A DNA stretch of 64,000 bases from an uncultured bacterium. Its GTDB lineage: Bacteria; Cyanobacteriota; Vampirovibrionia; Gastranaerophilales; Gastranaerophilaceae. The stretch spans positions 37,987-101,986 of the forward strand of contig CACYOO010000012.1 of NCBI GenBank assembly GCA_902776035.1, read 5' to 3'. The position numbers and the translations under genes are program-made. The stretch's first letter is position 1; each line of letters opens with the position of its first letter. Positions 44,359 to 53,374 of this stretch are shown one piece after another. Under the pieces are notes generated by a model, which was not told the DNA's origin, did no database searches, and worked only from the letters and a program-made list of their open reading frames with translations.

Positions 44359-45609
44359 TTAATTACTCTTTAAACTCGTATTAATAGTAAATGTAATATC
44401 AAAAAACTCGTTTATTCCTGCGGTTTGTGTTGTTAATCCGTTTAAATCAACAGAATAAACACCGTCTATTGCTCCGATTTTTGTATAAATATGCGACGGT
44501 TCAATGCTTGCTTTCAGTGTTTTTCTTATTTCTTTTTTATATTTTTCCGCAGCTTCGTCCACTGCATCACAAACACTGTTAAAATCTGCATCCGCTTTTA
44601 CAAGTACATTCATTGTTATTGATGTATTTACTTTCTCCGGTGCTATTACATTCACATAATCCGTCATAGGATTTACGCTTTCACCTGTCAATAAATCCCT
44701 TACGTCCTGTAAAACGGTTTCAGGTGTTACATCATCATCAGTAAGCGGATAAACATAAACAGTCGCTTGTGGCGGTATTTTAAAGCAATATGTTACATCA
44801 TCTTTTGTAAAAGTTATAGAACCTGCTTTATAATCAACACTTGCCGTAAAATCACCTGTGTTAATTCTTCCGTTTTCTTCCGTATAAATATCATCACCTA
44901 TTTTAATCGTTGCAGGAATAACAGGACTTTCCGCCTGTGCATCAATAATATTTGCATTAGCAGAAAGCGTATGGTAAATATAACTTTGTCTTGAACCGGC
45001 ACAACTAAAACTTTCAGGTGCTAACAAAATACGTTTTATATATGGTGCATCATCTTCAACATCCGCACCGCCTGAAACACCGTTTATATTTTCAACAGAT
45101 TGAATATAACTAATCGGTTTAACTAAAATATTTACATCACCAATACCATATACATTTGCATATTCTCCTATGGTTTCTGCCTCTATTTCTACCGTTCCGA
45201 CAGTTTCACCTGCAGGTATTACACAATTTTCTGTTGTGAAAAAACTGTATTCTTCATCTTTAGATAATATTTCAAGCCCTTTTGCTATTGTTAAATCACT
45301 TGTAAAGGTAGTGTTTAATGTGATTTTTATAAAATCTTTTCCTTTACTGCCTTTTAAACGTGGTGTACCAAACATTTCTCCGATACAATCTAAAATAGGT
45401 CCTCTGCTGTAACGTGTTAAATTCAACCTTGCAGCTTCATTAAATTTATTCACCAATAATGATGCCTTATATTCAATCAAGCTTATTAAAAGTCTTTCGT
45501 CCTGTGCAGGATATAGCTGCTTGCCTGTTTGTTCTTCAAACATCTTAACAAGTTTTTGTTCTTCAGCTTCCGTGTCATATTCAAAAAATATCGGTAAATT
45601 ACTAGACAT
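44359..45609 (-). CDS. Baseplate wedge protein J (Mu gp47-like)
   Basis: 416 residues of the baseplate J family. Recognised by LISLIEYKASLLVNKFNEAA, RYSRGPILDCIGEMFGTPRL, YANVYGIGDVNIL, GGADVEDDAPYIKRILLAPE and SCAGSRQSYIYH. Forms the baseplate wedge with W and tail protein I. The ATG overlaps the end of the W gene by eight bases. Confidence 0.9.
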   Translation of the reverse strand: MSSNLPIFFEYDTEAEEQKLVKMFEEQTGKQLYPAQDERLLISLIEYKASLLVNKFNEAARLNLTRYSRGPILDCIGEMFGTPRLKGSKGKDFIKITLNTTFTSDLTIAKGLEILSKDEEYSFFTTENCVIPAGETVGTVEIEAETIGEYANVYGIGDVNILVKPISYIQSVENINGVSGGADVEDDAPYIKRILLAPESFSCAGSRQSYIYHTLSANANIIDAQAESPVIPATIKIGDDIYTEENGRINTGDFTASVDYKAGSITFTKDDVTYCFKIPPQATVYVYPLTDDDVTPETVLQDVRDLLTGESVNPMTDYVNVIAPEKVNTSITMNVLVKADADFNSVCDAVDEAAEKYKKEIRKTLKASIEPSHIYTKIGAIDGVYSVDLNGLTTQTAGINEFFDITFTINTSLKSN

Positions 45610-45976
45610 AATATTTTTTTATCCTTTCCGCTTTTGTCTGCTTGCTCTGAAATGTTAAATCAACTACAATTTTTCCGTTTTTATCATAACTTGTATTTAT
45701 TTCTACTATCTCACCTCTCGGCTCTTGTATTGGAAATTCTTTTAAAATAATTGTTTTTACTATCTGTAATGCATTTTGAGTTTTTTGACCGACTGCCTCA
45801 AAGATATTGCATCCAATATTCGGTTGTAATGGTATATCACCCTTTGATACATTAATAATAGTGTCATAGCACTGTTCAATGTCATCTAAATCCGTAACAA
45901 CTTCACCGCATGCACCTCGTTTTTTTTGCCAATTAGTTGTATTTATTTCATATATATTTGCTCGTTTATTAACCAT
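45602..45976 (-). CDS. Baseplate protein W (gp25-like)
   Basis: 124 residues of the GPW/gp25 family. Motifs are DLDDIEQCYDTIINVSKGDI then PLQPNIGCNIFEAVGQ, and FPIQEPRGEIVEINTSYD, the strand pattern of the T4 gp25 sheath-initiating protein. It lies between V and J as in P2 and Mu. Confidence 0.9.
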   Translation of the reverse strand: MVNKRANIYEINTTNWQKKRGACGEVVTDLDDIEQCYDTIINVSKGDIPLQPNIGCNIFEAVGQKTQNALQIVKTIILKEFPIQEPRGEIVEINTSYDKNGKIVVDLTFQSKQTKAERIKKYYV

Positions 45977-46012
45977 TTATTAAAGCCCCTTTAAAATCGT
46001 TTTAAATTCTTA

Positions 46013-46531
46013 TTACATTGTTCCGCTCGGTGTGCCTGTAGGTTCTCCCTCGTTACCGTTTGAATGTGTATGTGAATTGTATACATTACGCATTGCCTGC
46101 ATTGTACCCTTTTTGTCAGAAACATCTTTTGCAACTTTTAAATTCTGTGTCATCTCAACTTCACAATCAAAAATAACTTTATCTGTTGCTTTTACATATA
46201 TTTGACCTTTTACATCTACCGTGTGTTTATGCTCTTTTTTGTCATATTTAAAAATGGTGCCGTCCTCAAATGATATTAATTTAACGTTTTCATCTTCCAA
46301 AATACAAACATCTTCATCATTGTATAAAGCACCTATTATACAGCCGTCCTCAAAATCTTCTGTTACGCACGCTGCAACTTCCGTATTTACTGCCAAACTG
46401 TTTGATGATTTATCTTTAACCGTACAAATTTGAGGTACAAAATACCAGCTTGTTTCAAATTCATCAAATTCATGTATCTTTATTCTGACCTGATGAGGTC
46501 TTGATGCAACTACTGTTCCAAATACTAACAT
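46013..46531 (-). CDS. Baseplate spike protein V (Mu gp45-like)
   Basis: 172 residues from the ATG at 46531, which has AGGAG upstream and overlaps the D stop. OB-fold region (MLVFGTVVASRPHQVRIKIH), then DEDVCILEDENVKLISFEDG and a beta-helical spike (VKATDKVIFDCEVEMTQNLK). The C-terminal VYNSHTHSNGNEG with HxH motif suggests the metal-bound tip that pierces the cell envelope. Confidence 0.88.
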   Translation of the reverse strand: MLVFGTVVASRPHQVRIKIHEFDEFETSWYFVPQICTVKDKSSNSLAVNTEVAACVTEDFEDGCIIGALYNDEDVCILEDENVKLISFEDGTIFKYDKKEHKHTVDVKGQIYVKATDKVIFDCEVEMTQNLKVAKDVSDKKGTMQAMRNVYNSHTHSNGNEGEPTGTPSGTM

Positions 46532-47508
46532 TTTTCTATATCTCCTGTGATAGTCCACGCATCAGCAGAAATATCGTGTGTGGAATGTTTAATGTGATAT
46601 TTTCCGCTTAAAATACCAACATCATTAAGTTGAAAATTAACACCTGCAAAAAACTTTGTATTTGTTTTTTCAAGTGTAATAGAACCTTTTACGGCTTTTG
46701 AACCTGCTTTTAAATTTGCTTCCGCTTTTAGTTTTGCCTCCTCTTTGGATGCACATTTTAAATTTAATTTTAGTGTGTCAGTGCCACTATCTCTGCTTGC
46801 AGTATATGTACATAATTTCTTTGTTTTAGCGTTAAAATATTTGACAGAACACGCTTTATAAACTTTTGCACCTGAATCAGATAAACTAACATTTGAGAAG
46901 TCATTTTTACCGACAGTAAATAATACATCTGTGTCAGTTAATGAGCCGATTGATGTAAATGTCAATAATCCGTCTGTGATTTTGAAAATATAACCGTAAA
47001 GTTTAGAAATACGTTTTAAAAAAGCTAAGTCGCTTTCATTTGCCTGATTTACACGGCTTATATAAACATTGCCCTGATTTCCTGCAACCTTAAAACCGTA
47101 AATATTACCAAAATACTGTGCTATTTTTGCTAAGGTTATCTTCTCAAAATATCTTGTATTTGATGTTCTTACAGGACTGTTGATTGTTGCTGCAAGTGCT
47201 TTTATTTCCATAATATCTCCGCTTTCGGAAAAATTAGAAGATATTTCATCTATCGTAAAAGTTCCGCAGTTTAAACAATCAGTTGAACCTTTATAATAAA
47301 CTCTGCAAGACAATTTAGCATGCTTTTGCGGATACCATTCACCTTGAAATAACTTTTCGTTATCTCTCAAACGCACAACCAATTCATCAGATTGTTCTTC
47401 TTCATAATCATCATAAGTAACACTTTGAAGATACTTTGAAAAATCCTTGCTGACATCATGATTATTGTATTTTAATTCAATTTTTATTTGTTTTGCGGTT
47501 TGTGGCAT
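46525..47508 (-). CDS. Baseplate hub protein (late control D / Mu gpP-like)
   Basis: 327 residues of the gpD/T4 gp27-like hub family. Motifs are DDYEEEQSDELVVRLRDNEK, GSTDCLNCGTFTIDEISSNF, YFGNIYGFKVAG and ESDLAFLKRISKLYGYIFK. The hub connects tube and spike. The start overlaps the X stop as TAATG, and the stop overlaps the V start. Confidence 0.88.
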   Translation of the reverse strand: MPQTAKQIKIELKYNNHDVSKDFSKYLQSVTYDDYEEEQSDELVVRLRDNEKLFQGEWYPQKHAKLSCRVYYKGSTDCLNCGTFTIDEISSNFSESGDIMEIKALAATINSPVRTSNTRYFEKITLAKIAQYFGNIYGFKVAGNQGNVYISRVNQANESDLAFLKRISKLYGYIFKITDGLLTFTSIGSLTDTDVLFTVGKNDFSNVSLSDSGAKVYKACSVKYFNAKTKKLCTYTASRDSGTDTLKLNLKCASKEEAKLKAEANLKAGSKAVKGSITLEKTNTKFFAGVNFQLNDVGILSGKYHIKHSTHDISADAWTITGDIEKC

Positions 47509-47729
47509 TAGTCCTCACGTTTCCAAAACGGAACATTCAAATTATTTTCACTTAATAAAACCTTTACAGGTATTCGCATTTCTGTATCTGCATCTATTAC
47601 CGGCTTAACAGGTATATGCGGATTTGCTGCAATGATGTCTTTGTAATCGTATTGGTTTCCGTAAAATTTGCTTGCGATTAAATCCCACCTATCGCCCTGT
47701 TTTGCCCTGTATATATAATATTCTGTCAT
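47508..47729 (-). CDS. Tail protein X (LysM-like)
   Basis: 73 residues with one LysM-like module (AKQGDRWDLIASKFYGNQYD and ADTEMRIPV), the form of P2 gpX, a small tail or baseplate component that may bind peptidoglycan. It lies directly before D. No ribosome site as strong as its neighbours': GAGGT is seen 8 bases upstream. Confidence 0.85.
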   Translation of the reverse strand: MTEYYIYRAKQGDRWDLIASKFYGNQYDYKDIIAANPHIPVKPVIDADTEMRIPVKVLLSENNLNVPFWKRED

Positions 47730-47791
47730 ATTTTGTACCTCGTTTCATTTAATATTGTTTTAAACTGTGTTTAAATTTGTTAATTTGTAAG

Positions 47792-47914
47792 ATGCTGTCT
47801 TGGATTTGCTCCACACTCACAGAGTTTCACTTTCGGGTTTCACCCTGTTCGTTCAATCTGTTCGCTATCCGGAATTCTATTCCGTCCGCAAATCCGCTGA
47901 AATAAATTCAGCAT
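47792..47914. repeat. Structured intergenic palindromic element
   Basis: Nested inverted repeats: atgctg (47792-47797) with cagcat (47909-47914), ggatttgc (47802-47809) with gcaaatcc (47888-47895). Inner hairpins lie at 47870-47884 (cggaat/attccg) and 47896-47912 (gctgaa/ttcagc). Its GC is higher than the flanks. The right end, tgtcatgctgaa on the minus strand, resembles dispersed intergenic repeats of many bacteria. No ORF seen. Confidence 0.6.
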
Positions 47915-47923
47915 GACAAATAA

Positions 47924-48397
47924 TTATAGTTTTTTAGTTGCATATTTAATATTTTTCAAATACCACCAGTGAAGTTCAAAAACTATATCTTCTATTTGTT
48001 GGTCGCTGAACCTTATAATCTCACGTTTAGAAATATTTCTTTCTTCATAACCAAAGTTATGAACAGCTGCATAGTCTTTAGGTGAACCAATAGTTAAATC
48101 GTTTGATGTAACTTTACCTATAAAACTTGTTTTTAAATAACCGGATGCCTCAAGTATTTTTTTACCTGCTCCGTATTCTTTTATTTTTTTTATTTTGTAA
48201 TCATTACTTAATTCTTCCCACTTATTACCTGATGCAGTGCCCTCTGTGTCAAAATTATCATCAATAGCAGCTAAAATTGTTTGACGTAAAACCCTGAATA
48301 ACGGCTTTAAGTCAGAAGTCAACTCTGCTAATTCCGTTAATTTCTTCTTTATTTCTTCATCATTTATTTTTGCTGTAAACATTTTATCTGTTGCCAT
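47924..48397 (-). CDS. Virion morphogenesis protein (Mu gpG-like)
   Basis: 157 residues from the ATG at 48397 (GAGGA upstream). The order KWEELSNDYKIKKIKEYGAG, KKILEASGYLKTSF and PKDYAAVHNFGYEERNISKR is the phage virion morphogenesis family, a head-tail completion protein. It follows gpF as in Mu. A small ORF overlaps its 5' end. Confidence 0.85.
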   Translation of the reverse strand: MATDKMFTAKINDEEIKKKLTELAELTSDLKPLFRVLRQTILAAIDDNFDTEGTASGNKWEELSNDYKIKKIKEYGAGKKILEASGYLKTSFIGKVTSNDLTIGSPKDYAAVHNFGYEERNISKREIIRFSDQQIEDIVFELHWWYLKNIKYATKKL

Positions 48398-48503
48398 ATT
48401 TGTATTCCTCAATTAATACTGAAACAACCGCATAAACAAACGCTATTGGTTTAATAAAAATTATTAATATTCTGTTTAATATTCTTTTAATTTTGTTTTT
48501 CAT
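48384..48503 (-). CDS. Candidate 39-residue membrane peptide upstream of gpG
   Basis: ATG at 48503 with AAAAGGAA nine bases before it. The peptide (MKNKIKRILNRILIIFIKPI then AFVYAVVSVLIEEYKYGNR) has a basic N-terminus and one hydrophobic helix, and its end overlaps the gpG start by 14 bases. It could be a small lysis or leader peptide, or simply couple translation. Confidence 0.45.
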   Translation of the reverse strand: MKNKIKRILNRILIIFIKPIAFVYAVVSVLIEEYKYGNR

Positions 48504-48543
48504 ACGCTTGAAATTCCTTTTAAAATGTGTCATAATGGTGTTG

Positions 48544-48630
48544 TAGAATAACTGTAATCCCATTAAGTCGTAGCGGGCTATGCGTTAATAACGAATAGTT
48601 ACAGTGGGTACGCTCCACACGGTTATTCTA
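48544..48630. repeat. Structured element after gpF
   Basis: tagaataactgt (48544-48555) pairs with 48619-48630 (11 of 12). Inner pairs include tagc/gcta near 48571-48580 and cgtta/taacg near 48582-48593. The right arm covers the gpF stop. On the plus strand it is followed by a T-run, so it could stop antisense transcripts. GC is higher than around it. Confidence 0.55.
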
Positions 48631-49918
48631 TTTTTTTGTACATTTTTGTATTACCTAAATGTGAACTTGACATTTTTCCAATGGTAGAAATGTAATTTAC
48701 ATCTTTTTTTCTTTTGGTTTTATCAAGTTTTACACAGACTTTTATGCAATTTTCAGCATCTATAAACCTTATAAAAGCTAAGCCAATACTGCCTTGTCTT
48801 GTGTAATCATAATAAACTTCATCAGGTTTATTGATTATTTCGTGCAGTTCTAAAAGTTCATCTAAATCAACTTTTCTATATAAAATATGTCCTATTCTTT
48901 CATCTTGAAAAACTACAACCGGTGTTTTAGGAACTAATTTTGTTTTTCTTAAATCATTTAAAATAAATGGAGCAAGCCAAGTTACAGAAACTTCTTTTAC
49001 AGCAGATTTATTAATTAATTTATTATCAACAATTTTAGTTACAAAGTTCTTAAAAGCATCTTGTGTATGCACGTTTTGTGCCATATCTGAAATAAATTTA
49101 TCCTGAACATTCTGCGGTAGTTTTGCAATCTTTTTATATGCCTGTACGTCTAAATTCCACGCTTTTGTGCCTAAATTTGTTCCCCACCCTGCATCAGCTG
49201 ACATTCTGAAACTCTTACCGTTTGCTTTAAAATCATAAGCAGTAATTGTCTTTGGTTCTCCGCCTACAAGTGTTTCTATTTCTTTTAATTTTCCGTCTGA
49301 ACTTTCACACTTCAAACCTTTACGCTCCATTTGTCTATCTGTCAAAGAACGAACAAAACAACGACAGTTCCAACCGTTAGGCGGATATAACGACTGCCAT
49401 ATTTCATCATCATACCTGAATACCTTGCCGTGCATTGCTTTGTGTTCAGGTCGTGTTTTTCCGTCTAAAATACATTGATATTGAAAATACGGTGCAAAAT
49501 CCACATCTTCCAACTGTTGTTTATATCTGCCGACAGCATAAGCAGAACGCATATTACAATTGAAAATCTGCTTAATTCTTCGTGGTGTACCAAGTTCTAC
49601 CGTTTGTGTTTCACCTGTTTTAGGATTAATAACCTCTTTGTGTCCTGTCCAACCTTTTTTTGCAAATAATTCACCTGCTTCACGCTTAAAATGTGAACTG
49701 CTCCAACCCTCTTTTATTGCTTTTGTAAGCATATCGTGAGTATCTTTTAACAAATCCGCATTTGTCATTTTTGCAACAGTAAACGCTTTTGCGTGTGCAT
49801 CCTCATAAACTTCGTGCCAGTCAAAAGAAATCTTACATTTTTTACTTTCAAAATATTTTACGATTTCTTCCGGCTCCATATAAAAAGCACTCTGTAAATT
49901 TATGTCAGATTTTGTCAT
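48623..49918 (-). CDS. Minor head protein gpF (SPP1 gp7 family) with C-terminal nuclease-like domain
   Basis: 431 residues. Residues ~1-230 are the Mu gpF/SPP1 gp7 head-morphogenesis protein (YFQYQCILDGKTRPEHKAMH, SLYPPNGWNCRCFVRSLTD). After ~295 a separate domain appears (VSVTWLAPFILNDLRKTK, RIGHILYRKVDLDELLELHE, IINKPDEVYYDYTRQGSIGL, IKVCVKLDK) whose pattern resembles the phage Barnase-EndoU-ColicinE5/D-RelE (PBECR) nuclease domains known fused to gpF. It may be delivered with DNA to act on host RNA. Start overlaps the portal stop as TAATG. Confidence 0.82.
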   Translation of the reverse strand: MTKSDINLQSAFYMEPEEIVKYFESKKCKISFDWHEVYEDAHAKAFTVAKMTNADLLKDTHDMLTKAIKEGWSSSHFKREAGELFAKKGWTGHKEVINPKTGETQTVELGTPRRIKQIFNCNMRSAYAVGRYKQQLEDVDFAPYFQYQCILDGKTRPEHKAMHGKVFRYDDEIWQSLYPPNGWNCRCFVRSLTDRQMERKGLKCESSDGKLKEIETLVGGEPKTITAYDFKANGKSFRMSADAGWGTNLGTKAWNLDVQAYKKIAKLPQNVQDKFISDMAQNVHTQDAFKNFVTKIVDNKLINKSAVKEVSVTWLAPFILNDLRKTKLVPKTPVVVFQDERIGHILYRKVDLDELLELHEIINKPDEVYYDYTRQGSIGLAFIRFIDAENCIKVCVKLDKTKRKKDVNYISTIGKMSSSHLGNTKMYKKIE

Positions 49919-51372
49919 TATTCAACTCTCCCCATTAATTCAGCCAAGAAAATTACTTTTGTAAGTGTGTTTTCAAGTTCTTCCGTTTTCATATCAGGGT
50001 AAATTTCCGCTAACATTTCCATACATTCTTCCGCATTTCTGCTTGATTTAAAGAGTTCTAAAACAGGTTTTAAAGCATCATTAATAAATTTGTCATAATC
50101 TTCTGTACTAAAATTTTCTACAACCTGCTCCATTTTTGTAAAATCATCATCCTGCACATCAGTAAACTCTATATTTTCCGTATCTTGATTAAATTCAACC
50201 ATTTCAAAATCATCATCCTCATAACCGTATGCCTTTTGAATATATTTTTTAGTAAACTTAACTCCTAATGTCAGAACCTTGTTATCACGTTCTGCTGTTG
50301 TTTGGTCTATTTCTTCCTCGTCATAAATTTCAAATTCAGGGTAATTTGTGTCATTAAAATTTAAACCGTAAACCTTTTTAATAAACTCATTAATAGTGTT
50401 TTCGCACAATCTGACATCATTTTGAATTAAATCATAACGTACCTCCTGATGTGTTAAGCTTGCTGCATAACTGCCTGTAGCTCCTACATCAGTAGTTAAG
50501 GTTTGTCCTAAAATAACCTTTGAAATATTGTTTTCACATTTGGTTACAAATGATTGGAAAACGGCATTACTTCCTGATTTATCACCTGCATTAATTAACT
50601 CAACGCTTCCGTCATTAGGTATTACTGCCACTGCATCCTGAACCATTCGTTTAAGCATTTTTAACAAGTCTTTTTGCTCACTATCGTCCATTGAACGGTC
50701 ATATTTGCCTATTGCCCACGGTGTGCCGTATTTTTCCATAAATTTTAACCAAAATTCCATACCACCATTAATAAAAACTACATTCCAAAAACAACGGCTT
50801 AAAAGACACTCTCCGTAAGGATTTAAAAAATCCGCTCTGTGTCTTGCAAGTAAAAACTTCGGATTTTCCTGCTCTATTATCAAACCGTTTGAATTTTTAC
50901 GTGAATTAAAGAAAAATTCACCCTCTGAGTTAAAATAAAACCACTCCTGCGGTTTTGCAATTAAATTCACAGGTACAATATAACTTCCGCTTTTTTCATA
51001 ACTTATTTCTATCGGTGCAAATCCAAAAAGCGGAGCTTCCAATATATCCTCAATAAGCTTGTGTATATCAGTATTTTTAAATATCTCCTCAAAAAATTTG
51101 TATTGATTTTCAGTACAATCCTTTTTATTTAATCTCCATTTTTTACTTGTAACACCTGACTTACGGCTTTCAATGCATGTACCTACTTGATAATTACTTT
51201 TTAATTCTCTCAATGCCTGTAAACCTTTACCCGTTTTTCTTAAAACTATATCAGGATTAGGTAATTTACCTGTTAAATTATACATCCCTACAACATCTTT
51301 TGCAGATGCATATTCTTCAAAAATAGATTTATCTCGCTTGATAGAAAATTTTGTTTTAAAAAAATTAAACAT
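49918..51372 (-). CDS. Portal protein (DUF935, Mu gp29)
   Basis: 484 residues of the Mu portal family. Motifs are MYNLTGKLPNPDIVLRKTGK, QVGTCIESRKSGVTSKKWRL, EKYGTPWAIGKYDR and ILGQTLTTDVGATGSYAASL, followed by an acidic C-terminus. The dodecameric portal is the DNA entry channel. It lies between TerL and gpF. Confidence 0.92.
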   Translation of the reverse strand: MFNFFKTKFSIKRDKSIFEEYASAKDVVGMYNLTGKLPNPDIVLRKTGKGLQALRELKSNYQVGTCIESRKSGVTSKKWRLNKKDCTENQYKFFEEIFKNTDIHKLIEDILEAPLFGFAPIEISYEKSGSYIVPVNLIAKPQEWFYFNSEGEFFFNSRKNSNGLIIEQENPKFLLARHRADFLNPYGECLLSRCFWNVVFINGGMEFWLKFMEKYGTPWAIGKYDRSMDDSEQKDLLKMLKRMVQDAVAVIPNDGSVELINAGDKSGSNAVFQSFVTKCENNISKVILGQTLTTDVGATGSYAASLTHQEVRYDLIQNDVRLCENTINEFIKKVYGLNFNDTNYPEFEIYDEEEIDQTTAERDNKVLTLGVKFTKKYIQKAYGYEDDDFEMVEFNQDTENIEFTDVQDDDFTKMEQVVENFSTEDYDKFINDALKPVLELFKSSRNAEECMEMLAEIYPDMKTEELENTLTKVIFLAELMGRVE

Positions 51373-51420
51373 TTTTATCCTTTCTTATTTTTTATTTCTA
51401 TTTTTCTAAACTTGAATTTA

Positions 51421-51452
51421 ACCCACTTTAAAACCGCTTTAACTCACTTTAA
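51421..51452. repeat. Short tandem repeats between portal and terminase
   Basis: Three units of 10-11 bases (acccactttaa, aaccgctttaa, ctcactttaa) in tandem at 51421-51452, followed by a truncated fourth (ctca). They lie in a 117-base gap with no gene. Confidence 0.5.
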
Positions 51453-51489
51453 CTCATGGGTGAAATTAATTTTACGTGTAATTTATCAT

Positions 51490-52941
51490 TCAAAAGTTAA
51501 CTCCTCTTAAATCGCCTGCTATACCTCTGAAATTTAATAGGTCGTTAAAACCGTCATTATTATTAAGTTTTCCTGTTATTATTACAGGTTTTTGAAAATC
51601 TTTTGAACTTGCACTTGCATAAATCCCTAGTGCAGAACTCCAGAAATGGTCAGCGTGTCTGTTTTCATCAGAACCGTCTGTATCTAAACGAGTATTACCT
51701 GCTTTTGTTGTTATTTTATGTATGCTGTGCCAATCTTCAATATCCGCTTGTTCTGTATTTACATCTATTCTTATATTTCTATCTTCGACTGATATATAAA
51801 ATAATGTAGCCATTTCCTCTTTGGAAGAATTTGAAAACAAAACACTTTCTACTTTTGTTTTTCCAAAATCAATTTGTGCATCTTCTGCAAGATTTTCACC
51901 GATACCTGTTCTGTCAATACAGCATCTGCGGACATTTTTTAACTTCAAAAAACTGTATAAAGTTGATTTCTGCTCTTTAAATTTTACGTTATGCATTTTG
52001 ACAACGTAACGCAAAAACCTTATATCTCCTTGTTTTTCCCATACTGTAATTACAGATAAGTGCTTATGACGTGCAATATCATAACCTATATATAAATCTC
52101 CCAAAGTTTCAAGTTCTTCAAAAGGTTTTAAAACATTATTTTCTTTGCAATTTTCTATCATTTCATAAGTTAAAAATGCAGTTGCTTCATCTACAGGAAT
52201 ACAACAAAATTCTTCCTGCCAAGTTATTTCATCTCCTGCATCACGTCTTAAATCTTCTAAAAAATGTTCACGCTCGGATAAAGTTAATTTTTCACCTTGA
52301 ATTTTATCGGCTAACCCCTCATTAACTGCTTTTTGTATCGGTGTAGTATGCAGAGAATAATTTAATTTCCCTAATTTTATAAGCTTAATTATCCTGTAAA
52401 AATTGCTTAATTGCCCATTATGAGTGCTTAAAACCCTTATAGGATATTTCCACATATTAGCAGATGCAAAAGCTGCTTTCCATAAACCTTTTTGGTCCTT
52501 GTGAAATGCGTATTCATCAATTACAACTTTACCGCCTTTTGACCTGAATTGTGAGGGGTTAGAAGATAAAGCAAAAATCTTTGCACCATTTGAAAATTCA
52601 AGACAAAACGCTTTAATATCTTTTTCTTCATCAATAATCACTTCACCTAAATCTTTTGCAATAGAGTTGTAAAAAGTTGCCCATTCTTTGCAATAATCGA
52701 TATATTCTTTTGCTGCAGATAAATCCGCTGATGTAAACCATATTTTTAAAGGTCTACCTTTCTTAAAATATCGTTTTGTTACGCAATCTCTTACATCTTC
52801 ATAGCTTTGTACGTAAGTTGCACCAATTCTGCGAGATTTTTCCCATATTTTTATTAAAGAATCATCAGCAAGCCAATCTTTTTGGTATTGTAACCAAAAA
52901 TCTTGCATATTTTCATTATCTATTACCGCTTGCTTTGTCAT
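51490..52941 (-). CDS. Terminase large subunit (Mu gp28-like)
   Basis: 483 residues. The N-terminal ATPase has a Walker A variant EKSRRIGATYVQSYEDV, a motor DEYAFHKD Walker B and the coupling SNPSQFRSKGG region. The C-terminal nuclease has YIGYDIARHKHLSVITVWEK, CCIDRTGIGENLAED and DENRHADHFWSSALG, with RNase H-like acidic residues. It packages DNA by headful in Mu. It follows TerS with a two-base gap. Confidence 0.93.
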   Translation of the reverse strand: MTKQAVIDNENMQDFWLQYQKDWLADDSLIKIWEKSRRIGATYVQSYEDVRDCVTKRYFKKGRPLKIWFTSADLSAAKEYIDYCKEWATFYNSIAKDLGEVIIDEEKDIKAFCLEFSNGAKIFALSSNPSQFRSKGGKVVIDEYAFHKDQKGLWKAAFASANMWKYPIRVLSTHNGQLSNFYRIIKLIKLGKLNYSLHTTPIQKAVNEGLADKIQGEKLTLSEREHFLEDLRRDAGDEITWQEEFCCIPVDEATAFLTYEMIENCKENNVLKPFEELETLGDLYIGYDIARHKHLSVITVWEKQGDIRFLRYVVKMHNVKFKEQKSTLYSFLKLKNVRRCCIDRTGIGENLAEDAQIDFGKTKVESVLFSNSSKEEMATLFYISVEDRNIRIDVNTEQADIEDWHSIHKITTKAGNTRLDTDGSDENRHADHFWSSALGIYASASSKDFQKPVIITGKLNNNDGFNDLLNFRGIAGDLRGVNF

Positions 52942-52943
52942 TA

Positions 52944-53372
52944 TTAAAGCCCCATTAATTTTTTGTTGATTAATACTGCTATTTGTGTTTCTTTATCTCC
53001 TGAATTTTCTTCATTATTTGCGGTTTCTGTCATTTTTTCGTTAATAACCATTTCATCAAATGCCTTTAATTTAGGTAATTTTTCAGCCATTTTGCCGATA
53101 AAATTTAAAGTCGCAGCTTCCGGTATCTCTCCGGCTTTAATTTTTGCGTTTGCATCCTTAACAAGATGAAGAACAAGTTCTTGAAGTGCTGCTGAACAAG
53201 TAAATTGTGATGTCAAAAAATCTTTTCTTTTGTTGTCCCATTCTCCTTTTTTCTTCCATTCATGAAGTGTTTTATCCGTTAAGTTAAGCTTTTTAGCTAT
53301 TGATGAAATCGGAAGCTGTTCTTCGACATAGTATTTTTCCGCCAATAATCCATAATCTTCAAATTTACCCAT
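52944..53372 (-). CDS. Terminase small subunit (DUF1804, Mu gp27-like)
   Basis: 142 residues. The N-terminal HTH is QLPISSIAKKLNLTDKTLHE then WKKKGEWDNKRKDFL, followed by a helical oligomerisation region. DUF1804 proteins recognise the pac end. Its stop is two bases before the TerL ATG, fitting coupled translation. Confidence 0.88.
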   Translation of the reverse strand: MGKFEDYGLLAEKYYVEEQLPISSIAKKLNLTDKTLHEWKKKGEWDNKRKDFLTSQFTCSAALQELVLHLVKDANAKIKAGEIPEAATLNFIGKMAEKLPKLKAFDEMVINEKMTETANNEENSGDKETQIAVLINKKLMGL

Positions 53373-53374
53373 TT

